Below are positions 1-10,900 of a DNA stretch of 64,000 nucleotides, in pieces. Under the pieces are notes generated by a model that was given only the letters and a program-made list of their open reading frames with translations, did no database searches and was not told the DNA's origin. The first letter of the stretch is position 1, and each line of letters opens with the position of its first letter. The translations under genes were made by a program, and so were the position numbers. Source of the stretch: Galerina marginata (lineage: Eukaryota > Basidiomycota > Agaricomycetes > Agaricales > Galerinaceae); the NCBI GenBank assembly GCA_023014335.1, contig JAECYW010000006.1, forward strand, positions 2,542,001 to 2,606,000. The letters run 5' to 3'.

Positions 1-632
1 GGCGGCTATTGATATCTTTGCGTTAGACCCTCCTTCCGCGTCGCTACGCATACAACTCGCCACCGCCAATGCAGCGTTTGAGGATGCTGTTGCCTACACT
101 GGCTTGGGTCCCGCGAATATTCCATTGGAGGAATTGTTAACGCTTTCCGCAATATTGGTACGCGGTCAATTGCTGACCATTTTGCTCCCGTCCTTACTAA
201 TAAATTGATAGGTCGAATACAACCCAGACTTTATTACATATGGATCTCTCGTCGGGACCATATACATTAAAGTTTTTCAAGTCTGGCACGATGCCACGGT
301 GAATCACCCAGGAGCGGCCCTTATTCCGGGGCGCTTCCAGCAACTCATGCGCAGGCCTGATGTGCCGAATCTTTCTGCTTCGTACGGGGTAAGCAACAGG
401 CCCCGTCCCCTTCTAATTAACCGTTACATAACAATATCTGATCATTATTCAGCAATTGTCCACCATATGGTTGACTAGCAAATTCGAGGTTGTGGCTGAG
501 TTGGCCCGCACACCCATACCCGATGGTGAATTGTTCCGTCTGAATCTGATCAGGATGAAAGAATGGCATTGTTTGGAACGTGCTCTGAAGCCAATAGTCG
601 AGTTTGGTACGGCTATTGTGCCCTTTGAATAG
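1..632 (+). CDS. Accessory gene of element B, 5'-partial, three-exon paralogue family
   Basis: This is the 3' part of a small spliced gene on the strand opposite to B's gag-pol. Exons are 1..157 (cut by the window edge), 212..388 and 453..632 (stop TAG), with GT..AG introns of 54 and 64 nt, all in phase 0. The middle exon is 177 nt, exactly the length of the middle exon in two homologous genes of element A (g3 and g5). Exon 2 ends in a pattern like RRPDVPNLSASYG, against CPEVPRLPQTFG in the A gene at 48680..49336. Exon 3 begins QLSTIW, against GLHAVW. No known domain is recognised and the function is unknown. It is the equivalent of gene g3 of A. Confidence 0.7.
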
Positions 633-902
633 GTAGAGATTTAGTGAATGCATGATCACAACTTCTACTACGCCCAGAATAGAAATCTTGGAGCGTGGAC
701 GCGCCGTGATGCCAAGACCGACGATCTTTTCAGGTGACAGAATCAAAGTATATTTCCCCATTGAGGTATTTCGTCATAGAGCCTACCATTTGGCGCGTTA
801 AGTAGTAGACGCGTCGGTAGGTCGTTACTTCGTTGTGCAGGACGCTCAAGCTATAAGAGAAGCGACCAAACGGTCAGTCAATCCCCACTCATCTCTTTGA
901 AA

Positions 903-1270
903 ATGCGCGCTGTACTCAATCCCTCTGTTGAGGACGCTGTCCGACAAACTTTTTACATTATGCATCATACGACTCCCGAGTCCCCGCATGATAGTCGTTC
1001 CGTTGTTTCCTTGTGGAACGGGTTGATTGATGCGGCCAAGTTCATTGTATGTTGCATTTCTCTATCAATACTGTTTATCTGAATATTAAACTGATCTTCT
1101 GCGACCCCTTCATCTAGTCGGGTTGGGTCGAACACCCTCAACTTGTCCAAGATGCGGGCAAGACCGCTCGGGACATCCCTTTCGGAATTCGTCGTGCCTT
1201 CCAGGACTACATGAAGGCATATCCTGGCAAGTTCCAAGAGTACCCTCAAGAATACCGCGCCATCGCACGG
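903..1270 (+). pseudogene. B accessory gene a1, 5' exons, interrupted by element C
   Basis: The ATG at 903 opens an exon (903..1046, 48 codons, MRAVLNPSVEDAVRQ...) the same length as exon 1 of the A copy. After a GT..AG intron (1047..1117), exon 2 starts at 1118 (SGWVEHPQLVQDAG...) and is cut at 1270 by the LTR of element C. It resumes at 28377. The A counterpart is 47041..48325 on the minus strand. Function unknown; the region is rich in charged residues and predicted soluble. Confidence 0.72.
1267..1270. repeat. Target-site duplication of element C (ACGG), left copy
   Basis: ACGG precedes the left LTR (TGTCAACG...) and also follows the right LTR (...GCCTGACA) at 28373..28376. Joining 1270 to 28377 restores the open frame of exon 2 of the B accessory gene. 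Confidence 0.85.
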
Positions 1271-2572
1271 TGTCAACGTGAAAATAGTTATCACCTGGGT
1301 TTCAGCGAAAGGTATGCTTTGGCCTATTCCAGTTGTTGCGATGGATTCAATAACCAAATCAAGTACTAGCAATACGTGATCAAAAGCTAAAGAACCAATT
1401 TCAACAAAGCCCAAGTAAAATTGCTATGGAATGGAGTGGGACTAGTTTTACTTCTGAACTACTGTGACTTGAATGGAAGCTACTGAAGTAAAATACTAGA
1501 AGGTGATGAAGTCGTAGGAGTTGCGGTTTGCTTGATGTGAGATACCTAGAAAAATGCTGGGACTAAAGTTGTCAGTAATATCGAGCTCGACAATTTGTCA
1601 AGCAATACCTAGAAGACAAAGTTAGTAAAACACTGAATAAATGATGACGCACGGATATGTATTCCAACTGTTGGAATAGAATAAGCTCAACGGTATGAGC
1701 TGCCTTTAATAACTTGAAGATAAGTGCTGAAGTCGATGTCGAATACGTTAATAATCTTGTATTGCGAGTAACTGTACAGGCAAGGGACAAGAGGTAAGTC
1801 TGGAACTGAAGTGCTGGTGCTGGAAGTGCTGGAAAGAAAATCGAAGAAAGAATAATAGATGATAGATAGATAGATAGATGAAGCACCAGTTCCAGCTTGC
1901 CCCCTTTTATACTCTACGCCTAACTAGATTATGTAACTACATCTACCTACTGACTAAGCCTAATTGCTAATGGATTACTCATCTTTTCCTGCTTGGTAAT
2001 CCGATTTCGACTGAACGAGTAAGCGCCGAGGATGATTGGTAAGTGAAAATGAGAAGATCGGTAAGCAAAGTGGAGTATCGGTAAGCGTAAATGCTGATTG
2101 GTAATGAAATTGCGGAGTATCAATAAGCGCCGAGACTGAAATGAGTAAGCCTTGAGCTGTTTTGGGGTTGTTAGCTCCACAAACGACATCATTATTATGC
2201 AAATGAATAAGCGCTCAAGCTTTGATTGGCTTTGCAGCTCCACAAATGACATCATCTCCATATGAATGAATAAGCGCATGGACTAGAAACTTTTGGGGAT
2301 TAGTAATGGCTTATTCGGCCAATCACTAAGCAGCTACGTTGCCACTTGATGTTTGTCCCTAGTGGTTGGAGTGAATTTGTGGCGAATTCGATGGTCAAAC
2401 TATATCCGTAAAATGCAATAATGATATGGCTTATTGCAGATTGAGATACGTAGAGTCGTAAATTTTTGTAATGTGAAGCTAAGCTGCTTGGTCGCTATTA
2501 TTTTCCAATAAGCTGTTTGTCGATTGCGTGGGCTTGAGTGAACTTATTTCAAAACAAAGTTCGCGCCTGACA
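1271..2572 (-). repeat. Element C LTR (3' LTR in element orientation)
   Basis: This is a 1302-bp direct repeat of 27071..28372 with TG..CA ends. In element orientation it contains TATAAAAG at 1911..1904, followed by short GATA/TATC tandem repeats. Apparent reading frames in it (for example 1572..1886 and 1947..2279) recur in the other LTR copy and are not supported as genes. Confidence 0.95.
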
Positions 2573-2727
2573 TCCGCGGGGAACTGATACCAACCGACCT
2601 CGGTTGCATGTACTCATGAATACCAGGCAACAAGCTCACGCGTAATCGAGCATGTCGAGAGAATAGCATTCGCATGAAAATAAAGTACATCAAACCGCCT
2701 TCCTTGCTACTGCTTCTGCGTCCTCCT

Positions 2728-3708
2728 TCATACAATATTCGATCGACTCCAGATGCTTCTTGGCATGACTTGGTGAATTAAATCGAATAAGTGATAGAAA
2801 CGATGAAAGAAACCGACTGGCGTTTGAGTTAGGATTAACCATATGAATGACCAGCGAACGAACCTATGCAAGATTTGAAGACCGCCTGGTCCAACGTGTC
2901 GTGCATAGTATTGAAGTATCTCCTTTGACAATCGAACCTTGCAGTGCTGGTTAGGTATAGTGATTGATAATGCTGGCCAGTCTTCATTGTCCGGATTAAT
3001 GAGACGTCCTTGCTTCGTGTATGCGTTTAATTGCACTAGTGAGCTTTCTTTGGTGAGGGTGCGTCGAACGGTGGCCAAGTACTTGACCTCTGGGTCGTCG
3101 AGTCCGCCAATGATAAAAATGGTTCCTTTCTTCACGAGATCCCAATCGTAATCTGTGTTGACGCAAATGCGGTATCGAATTCCGCGGAGCTGTCTTTCGG
3201 TTTTAATGGTTACATCACCATCAAGAAGAATCTGGGGAGTCGAGTTCCAATATACATTGAAGTCGAATGAGCTTATGGAATGTGGATGGACTTCACGGAA
3301 TGGACCGCCGTAGGTGTTGTGTTCTTCGAATATAGGTTGAGTAAAGGTCGGAAAACGATGACGCCCTCCAGTAAAGGCTAGACCGGTCTTTTCTAAATCG
3401 GGCTCGGTGGAAGACGATTCAATGGACTTTTCAGTAATGATAGAAAGGCGATCAGGAGCAGGGGATGCGCGTGGAGTCGTAGAAGACTCAGAGTCTTCGG
3501 AAGGTGGTTCGACGTTAATCGTCAACGGCTCAAAGTCAATGAGAGGCGCGTTGGCTGTAGATAGCGCATCAAAATTCGATAGCCCGCCGGGGGCTGTTGG
3601 CATGACTTGGTCGTGGGAAGGTGTGTTGGCTTTGGAGTCACTGGAAGACAAAGCGCGGCCTGCAAGGATCTTGTCCTTGAGCGAGCGAAAAGACGCGTTG
3701 AGGTGCAT
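2728..3708 (-). CDS. Element C accessory protein P1 (unknown, paralogue of P2)
   Basis: This gene lies in sense orientation between C's pol and its 3' LTR. The frame is open further upstream, but the ATG at 3708 (context AGA-ATG) gives a 326-residue protein. That is almost the length of its neighbour P2 (327), so I prefer that start. The N-terminal ~110 residues are Ser/Pro/Glu-rich and probably disordered. From about residue 115 it aligns with P2: G-RHRFP-F against GRKRFPHF, then EVHP, YW, DD/DEP--KYIATV, SSLVQLNA, I-P-DNEDWP, with a basic, aromatic C-terminal stretch. No known domain or catalytic motif is recognised. The pair probably arose by tandem duplication. Confidence 0.65.
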   Translation of the reverse strand: MHLNASFRSLKDKILAGRALSSSDSKANTPSHDQVMPTAPGGLSNFDALSTANAPLIDFEPLTINVEPPSEDSESSTTPRASPAPDRLSIITEKSIESSSTEPDLEKTGLAFTGGRHRFPTFTQPIFEEHNTYGGPFREVHPHSISSFDFNVYWNSTPQILLDGDVTIKTERQLRGIRYRICVNTDYDWDLVKKGTIFIIGGLDDPEVKYLATVRRTLTKESSLVQLNAYTKQGRLINPDNEDWPALSITIPNQHCKVRLSKEILQYYARHVGPGGLQILHRFVRWSFIWLILTQTPVGFFHRFYHLFDLIHQVMPRSIWSRSNIV

Positions 3709-4061
3709 TCTGTGAGACGAAGTGGGGGAAAGAAAGAGAGAGTTTGTCAAACTCGCTTCCCTTGAACAGGTTGTCGTTTGCGCCCTGCAGGGTTGACGGT
3801 GATCGGTTAATTCGGTTTGTCGGTTGCTGATCTCCCAGGTGCCTGGAAATTCCCAGGAAACCTTAATTGTGGAATTCCAAATTTTGATCTCGACGACTTC
3901 TGCAAGGATTAAATTCGCATGGCATTTGCGAAATTCGATTTGCGTCTCTCTAGATATAAAAAAAAAAGTCCTCAATAATGTACATTTAAATCCAATCATC
4001 TAATTGGCTATGATCCACGCAAGGCTTCCTTCTCAATGCAAACGCCGGACTGATACGTTAA

Positions 4062-5045
4062 TTAAACAATTTGCGCGATTGGAATAGTATTGCCGGTGGG
4101 GTTGTCGATAATGACGTTGTCAGGAAACTTGAAGATATACCGGGCAAACCGACAAACTAACCTCCGTGTAGCTTCAATTGTTGAACTAGCAAGTCCCGTC
4201 TCGTAATACCTCTTGAGTTCGTCAGCGAGCGGCACATCGCAATACTTGTTTGGTACACAAAGAAGGAGGACCGGCCAATCGTCATTGTCGGCATGTATAA
4301 GCTGCTGTGTTTCAAGGAATGCGTTGAGTTGGATCAAGGAGGTGTCGGATCCAGTCCTTCGACAGACGGTCGCAATATACTTGATGGAAGGTTCGTCTTG
4401 CTGGCTGACTGCGATGTTTGAACCTCTATAAATGGTGGTGGAGAGAGCGCGAGCTTCAAGATTGAGGCGCCATCGAGCACCTCTAAATTCGGGTTCAGGG
4501 AAAATGATAACATCTTGCGCACGTAGAACGATTGGATCAGCCTCCCAATACTTCTTGAATTCCAGACTTTCGAAAAATTGAGGGTGGACCTCCTGGTAAA
4601 CACCGCTAAATGTTGTTGAATGCTCGAAAAGAGGTCGTTTGAAGTGGGGAAATCGTTTACGACCATCAGTATTAGTCAGACCAATACTTTCAGATCTGGA
4701 TCGAAGGGGAATGGGATTGAAGAATGGTCGGGGTGCGTATTGCCTAGAAACCTTCCTTGAGATTTGCTGAATTGGATGATCTGATGCCTGGATTGTGATG
4801 CTACTAGTAGTTGAGGTAGTACGAGTGCGTCTTGGATGCTCTTGAGTATTCTCCAAGTCTTCTACAGAAGGAGCGCAAAGTGTAGCGGTCGGAGATGACA
4901 TGGCTAAAGTGTCTGGTGAAAGTTCGACAGGCGACGGTGGTGGTGCTCTTGGTGGAAATCTAGGGGATGGTACTGGTGGAGAGCAAGCAAGATCGAGTAT
5001 GAGTCTCGGACGTCGTACTAAATGGTTGGATGGTCTGGTCGGCAT
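4062..5045 (-). CDS. Element C accessory protein P2 (unknown, paralogue of P1)
   Basis: A 327-residue ORF with ATG at 5045, 353 nt upstream of P1 and on the same strand. It has a Pro/Ser-rich N-terminus (~130 residues) followed by the same conserved module as P1: GRKRFPHFKRPLFEH, QEVHP, KYIATV, SLIQLNAF and NDDWPVL. It starts about 180 nt after the original end of C's pol (TGA at 5227..5225), before Helitron insertion. Position and strand suggest expression from the C genomic RNA or a subgenomic RNA. Function unknown; I cannot relate it to envelope, capsid or enzyme families. Confidence 0.68.
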   Translation of the reverse strand: MPTRPSNHLVRRPRLILDLACSPPVPSPRFPPRAPPPSPVELSPDTLAMSSPTATLCAPSVEDLENTQEHPRRTRTTSTTSSITIQASDHPIQQISRKVSRQYAPRPFFNPIPLRSRSESIGLTNTDGRKRFPHFKRPLFEHSTTFSGVYQEVHPQFFESLEFKKYWEADPIVLRAQDVIIFPEPEFRGARWRLNLEARALSTTIYRGSNIAVSQQDEPSIKYIATVCRRTGSDTSLIQLNAFLETQQLIHADNDDWPVLLLCVPNKYCDVPLADELKRYYETGLASSTIEATRRLVCRFARYIFKFPDNVIIDNPTGNTIPIAQIV

Positions 5046-5224
5046 AATGAGGGTGCGTACTTTAAAGAGTGGCGTCCAAAGTTTTGGGGCGTGTCAATTT
5101 TTAAAGAAGTCTTCAGTCAATTTCTGTTTTGGGATTATTGATCGTGGAAATGTAGGATTCTTAAATTCAGGGTAATCTGGTCACTAATCTGAGATTGCCG
5201 ATTTGATTGCTGATCCTAAATCTG

Positions 5225-5279
5225 TCATCCTCTGGGTCCGTCATAATCTCCTCGCGCGTTCTTCTTCATAAATGAATGG
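5225..5279 (-). pseudogene. Displaced 3' tail of element C pol
   Basis: Joining 16285 to 5279 across Helitron F continues the pol frame for about 18 codons (ending ...GDYDGPRG) to a TGA at 5227..5225. The Helitron therefore cut off only the last residues of pol and replaced them with a short tail ending in its own sequence. Confidence 0.7.
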
Positions 5280-6084
5280 TTATGAGTCCTTTGATTTATC
5301 AAAGACTCATTCTTTATAATCCCAGAACTTAGTCAAAATTTTGATTCATTCATTGATTCATCCATCAACACCGCGGGAAAAAATTTCCAAAAAGATCAAT
5401 AGGCATTATTTAAAAGTAAAACAGGTTTTACCACTCTTGAACCATAATTGATTGCATTCCATCAATTTATAAAGATGGTATCTAGATTTGAAATATATAT
5501 ATATATATTTTAAAAAATTCATGTTAAGTGTACTTTGAGCATTAATGTATTAATTTTCATGATTTTGACATTAAAATTTTTGAAAATCTTTAAGACTTTA
5601 AAGGTCCTACATTTCACATTTTTTTTGGAACTACTTTTATGGGAATTGACATAGTAATTATCAAAATACAGTAATTAAAAAGAAGTTAGTGTAACTGGAC
5701 CAAATAACATGTGGCTGTTCATGAAATTTGACCCTGTAATAATGTTTTGAATTAAAATTTGATTTTTATTTTTTTGGGGTGGCTGTGCAAGAGCACAGTC
5801 CAGTGCGGACTGTGCTCTTGCACAGCCAAAGAAAATATTGTTTTCAATATATATCAGTTGTTACTGGGTCAAATGACATGAAAATAATATCTCAAAAATT
5901 GTAAAAATCAGCGCTTTCTGATGGTAATAAGCACAGCCACATAGTATTTTGCACAGCTGCACCCTCACTTTGTTTCCACTGTGTCTCAACCATTACTGTG
6001 TCAATTCTCAGAAGAATAATATCAAAAAAAATTGTTTAAATTAGAGTTTTTTAAAGTCTTAAACTTCCTAAATTTTTTGATCTT

Positions 6085-6848
6085 GAAAGTATGAAAATTG
6101 ACATTTTATTGCCCAAAGTACACTCCAATTGATTATTACTTGCTCTAGCATTGTCACAGTTATAATAAAAATATAATAATCATGCTCCATTGTGGCTGTG
6201 CATTTTACCATTGCAAAGACCCAAATTTTACAATTTTTTTGATACTACTTCCATGAGAATTGACCCAGTAATAGTTGAGATACAATGAAAATAAATTTTT
6301 GGTGTGGCTGCGCAAAAAGCTATGTGGCTGTGCATATTACCATTGCAAAGCCCTGATTTTTACAATTTTTTTGATATTATTTTTGTCAAATTTGAGCCAG
6401 TAATCATTGAAATACACTGAAAACAATATTTCTGTGTGGCGGCCCGGAGGAACCGGAGCACAGTCGCGACTGTGCTCCGGGCCGCCACCCGGAAAAAAAA
6501 AAAAAAACTGAAATATACATTTGGAACGTCATTACTATGTCAAATTTGACAAAAATTATATCAAAAAAATCGTAAAAATCAGGGCTTTGCAATGGTAATA
6601 TGCACAGCCACATAGCTTTTTGCGCAGCCACACCAAAAATTTATTTTCATTGTATCTCAACTATTACTGGGTCAATTCTCATGGAAGTAGTATCAAAAAA
6701 ATTGTAAAATTTGGGTCTTTGCAATGGTAAAATGCACAGCCACAATGGAGCATGATTATTATATTTTTATTATAACTGTGACAATGCTAGAGCAAGTAAT
6801 AATCAATTGGAGTGTACTTTGGGCAATAAAATGTCAATTTTCATACTT
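6085..6848. repeat. Large palindrome centred on TCGCGA (6464..6469)
   Basis: The two arms of about 370 nt are near-perfect reverse complements. The left arm begins with a CTTGAAAGTATG-like stretch and ...TGCCCAAAGTACACTCCAA. The right arm ends TTGGAGTGTACTTTGGGCA...CATACTT. The GC-rich core CCGGAGCACAG-TCGCGA-CTGTGCTCCGG sits inside AT-rich arms. Confidence 0.88.
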
Positions 6849-6884
6849 TTAAAATGAAAAATTGTACAAAATTTAAGACTTTGA

Positions 6885-7405
6885 AAAATCCAATTTTTAC
6901 AATTTTTTTGATGTCACTTCCATAAGAATTGACTCAGTAATGGTTGAGATACAGTGGAAACAAAGTTTTTGTGTGGCTGTGCAAAATACCATGTGGCTGT
7001 GCATATTACCATTGCAAAGACCTGAATTTTACAAATTTTTTGATATTATTTTTGTGAAATTTGACCCAGTAATCACTGAAATACACTGAAAACAATATTT
7101 AATGATCTTTTACTGTGGCGGCCCGGATGGCCCGGAGCACAGTCGCGACTGTGCTCCGGGCCGCCACCCAGAAAAAACACAAAAAACTGAAATTTACATT
7201 TGGAACGTCACTACTAGGTCAAATTTCACAAAAATAATATCAAAAAATTTGTAAAATTCAGGTCTTTGCAATGGTAATATGCACAGCCACATGGTATTTT
7301 GCACAGCCACACAAAAACTTTGTTTCCACTGTATCTCAACCATTTCTCAGTCAATTCTTATGGAAGTAATATCAAAAAATTCTAAAATTTAGGTCTTTTA
7401 AGGCC
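6885..7405. repeat. Second large palindrome centred on TCGCGA (7143..7148)
   Basis: The arms are about 255 nt, with the same GC-rich core as the palindrome at 6466 (GGCCCGGAGCACAG and its complement) and related AT-rich arms. The left arm contains CCATAAGAATTGACTCAG and the right arm CTGAGTCAATTCTTATGG. Confidence 0.85.
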
Positions 7406-7944
7406 TCAAATTTTACATATTTTCTTCAAAATATCAAACTTATGAGAACAGAAACATTAATCCCTAAGATACACTGAAATTATTATTAGTATATCTCAGT
7501 CATTACTAGGTCAATTCTCACCAAGATAATCTCAAAATAATTGTAAGATTCAGGCCTTTGCAGCAATAATATATGCACAGCCACCTTAAAAAACAAGTTG
7601 TTAGATTCTTACTCTGACTGCAACAATGTTAAAGCATTATGAGCTAATAAATACTCATGTGATTAGAATTTGGATATAATAAATCTGTTTATTGTGGCTG
7701 TGTTAAGAGTTTATTCTTATTGTGAAGCTCTAAATTTTACAATTTTTAAGATATTATTTTTGTGAGAATTGACCCAGTAATAACTAAGATACACTGAAAA
7801 TAATTGTGATTTACACAGGCTAACAAGTGCTTGTGGCTGTGCCAGATACAATCATTTTGGGTCAAAGCCATATTTAGCCACATTATATAATCATTCCATG
7901 GAATGCACTGCCACTGATAGACAGCCTGCCCTAAAGTTTCTGTC

Positions 7945-7952
7945 TATATAAA
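7945..7952 (+). promoter_or_regulatory. Probable TATA box of the Helitron Rep-helicase gene
   Basis: TATATAAA lies 42 nt before the ATG at 7994, with a pyrimidine-rich TTTCTTTCTTCTTTACC stretch between, typical of fungal core promoters. Confidence 0.55.
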
Positions 7953-7993
7953 CACATTCAAGCTAAGATGTTTCTTTCTTCTTTACCATCATC

Positions 7994-10900
7994 ATGCATC
8001 CTCTAACTTTGCTCTTTTTGCTGTGGCCTCTGGCCACACTCTACTCTTATTTTGGCTATCCTTCTGGCTCTCAGGAATTCAGAGTGTTCTATGAACCTTC
8101 ATATATTGAAGTTATAACATATAAACCTCTATTTTCTTCTGGTCACTCTGGATTGCTATTAGATGATCCTTTTCATCTAAACTATTTCATTCTTAAACCT
8201 CCAAGTAATTCTGGGATAGAAACAGGCAAGTTGAAGTCTTAATTTTAAATTTAATAAATTCTAATATTCAATTAATTTTTTTAGTTCAAGAGAAAGTCTC
8301 TTCTGTGGCATTAGCATCTGACACTAATCTGGCATTCATATTTGACACTGATTTGGCATTGACACCTGGCACTAATTTGGCATTATCATTTAATGGTGAT
8401 ATAAATTTATTATCTTCATTGACATTAGCACTTCATAAAAGTCTGATACATAATTCACATTGGCATTGGCATGGTATTTCATGTGGTATCAAATTTGGTA
8501 TTGATTGTGAGATAACTTATACACAATCTCAAAATCAACATATTTTTAATTGGAAAAAATTTGAGATATACTTGAAAAAAAAACTACTTCAACTTCAGAC
8601 ATCTTTTATTCTTGAATTCTACATTAGATTTATGCTTTCTATTTTGAATATGTCAGATATAATTTTAAAAAAAGATTTGCCTTACATCCAATGTCAAATA
8701 CTAAATTTAAAATTTCAAAGAAACTGTTATTATCAACATGATTTTAAAGCTAAAATGAACAAACTTAAGGGTCATACTATCATTGTCTATCCATTTTCAA
8801 TTCTTAAAGCTGTGATTATTCCACATTTATTTGCATTTAGTCTGATTCATCAGTTTCTTTTGAAGCCAGTTTTCAAAATAGTTTATAAGATTATCAAACC
8901 CATAAAAATAGAAATTTGTAATATGATATTTGAAATTATAATCTGCTTTTCAGATATAAATGAATGTGAAACATCTAAAATCAGAATTGTAGGTGGTGGA
9001 CCATCATATGAATTTACTTACAATGACCTTGCATCCTATTCTTCTCAAGTTAAACCTAATGAAAAATACTTACTTCAGTCATATATACTTGAGTCAGAAA
9101 AATTATCTGTTTTAGAACAATCTTCAGATCTGATTGCCATTTCTGCAATACCTTTAAGTAATATTCTATCTCAATTAAATATTTCTCATCTAAAAACTAT
9201 TGCCATTGCACATAAATTAAAAGTATCTTCAAAAATCAAAAATCATGAACTTCAAACTATGATTGGATCACATATATGTTATTCTTGTCCTTTATATGTA
9301 TGTATTTTTAAAAGTATTGATCAGACACAAAAACTAAAGAAGAAAAAAGCTGATAACTTAAAAGCAGTCAAAACATATCAAATTTCAAATGCTGAAAAAT
9401 ATAAATCTGATCATTTGCAAGCAGTCAAAAAAAATCAGATGTCAAATCCTGAGAAATATAAATCTGATAATTTAAAAGCAGTAAAAACATATCAATTGTC
9501 TAATCTTGAAAAATTTAAATCTGAAAATTTGAAAGCAGTAAAAAATTATCAAACATTAAATACTGAAAAATATAAGTCAGATCATTTAGCAGCAGTAAAA
9601 AAAAACCAACTAAAATTAGCAACCAAATTCCCACCTTCCTCATTGTCTGATCAACTTCAACATTTAATTATATCCAAATTTTGCAATGATACTAAACCTA
9701 ATAAATTTGAAGAAGCTGGATGTTCAGTCTGTGGAAAACTAACATTTCTTATAGATCTATTAAAATTATCTGATCTAAATTTAAACCTTGATTTTTTGCA
9801 TCAACCAGGTGTAACTCAAGTTGAAAGACATTTATCAGATGACTCTTTTGAGGAAATTAATGGTCCTGTACTTGAATATAATTTGGATAGTATTTGTAAG
9901 TCTTGCTATAAATCTGTTTCAAAAGGAAAAATACCTGTATTTGCATTAGCAAATGGAAAATGGTTAGGAAAGATACCACCTGAACTTCAAAATTTATCAT
10001 ATGCTGAACAATTACTTATTGCTCGTGTTCGGCATAATAGATGTTTGGTTAGAGTTTCATCTGGAATGCATAAAATGAGAGCTAATGCCATTTCATTTGC
10101 AAATCCAACACCTAAGATCTATAATATTCTTCCACCACCAATAGAAGAAATGGATGATGTGTTAGCATTTATTTATACTGGCCCATGTAAGCCTACTAAA
10201 TCTGATTTTGAAAGAATTCCACTTTTAGTTCGTCATACAAAGGTTGCAGCTGCACTTGAATGGTTGAAATTAAATCATCAAGATTATTTTGACTTGGAAA
10301 TTTCATATGAAAATCTAAAAGCCTATCCAGAAGATGTTCCACCAGTTGTAATTGACTATAAAGAATCAATTTCCAATAAAGATCCAGAATCTACTGCTGT
10401 AAATGATATGGAAGATGAAATTGGTACTGAAAATGGTCCTTGTCCTTTTGTAGTACATGGCTTGACTGGAGAAGAATATTCAACAAAAAGTCTTAAAGCT
10501 TTAAAAGCTATTGCACTTAAACATTTAACTGATAATAAAAAAATTCTTGCAGTTGGACATGAAAAAAATCCACAATCAATTTATAATAATCCTCAACTTT
10601 TCCCTCAGATGATGCCTTGGTTATTCCCTTATGGACTTGGTGGAATTGGTAACAAACTTCAGAAAAATCATATATCTGACTTGGCTCATAAAAGACATTT
10701 GCTAATGTATTATGATAAAAGATTTCAGACTGATCCACATTTTCCACTTATTGCTTTTAATCATGAACAAATAAAAGAGAGTACAACAGCTGGATATTTA
10801 CTAGCAAATAAGCCTAAGTTTGATAATATTTCTAAAAGATTAATGGAAGTTGATGTTGGAGTTCTTACTAATTTGATCAAAAGAATGGAAGAAGGTGAAA

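Larger units (their letters stand above)
5280..7944. repeat. Palindrome-rich non-coding 5' region of Helitron F
   Basis: No supported gene. The region is built from reiterated units: GTGGCTGTGC / GCACAGCCAC boxes, ACTGGGTCAATTCTCA-type boxes and ATCAAAAAAATTGTAAAA-type boxes, alternating in direct and inverted order. A hairpin near 5780..5828 pairs GGCTGTGCAAGAGCACAG with its complement. Confidence 0.75.

Noticed and set aside
1572..1886. Apparent minus-strand ORF (104 codons) repeated at 27372..27686
   Set aside because: It lies in the LTR, exists twice only because the LTR does, has no ATG start and is of low complexity.
1947..2279. LTR ORFs on the minus strand, repeated at 27747..28079
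   Set aside because: Same reason: LTR sequence with no domain and no independent support.
3709..3999. Longer N-terminus for P1 from 3999
   Set aside because: It is open but has no similarity to P2. The ATG at 3708 gives a length matching the paralogue.
5280..7944. Tandem or palindromic repeats as a CRISPR array
   Set aside because: Repeats are inverted, variable in length and without unique regular spacers; the sequence is eukaryotic.
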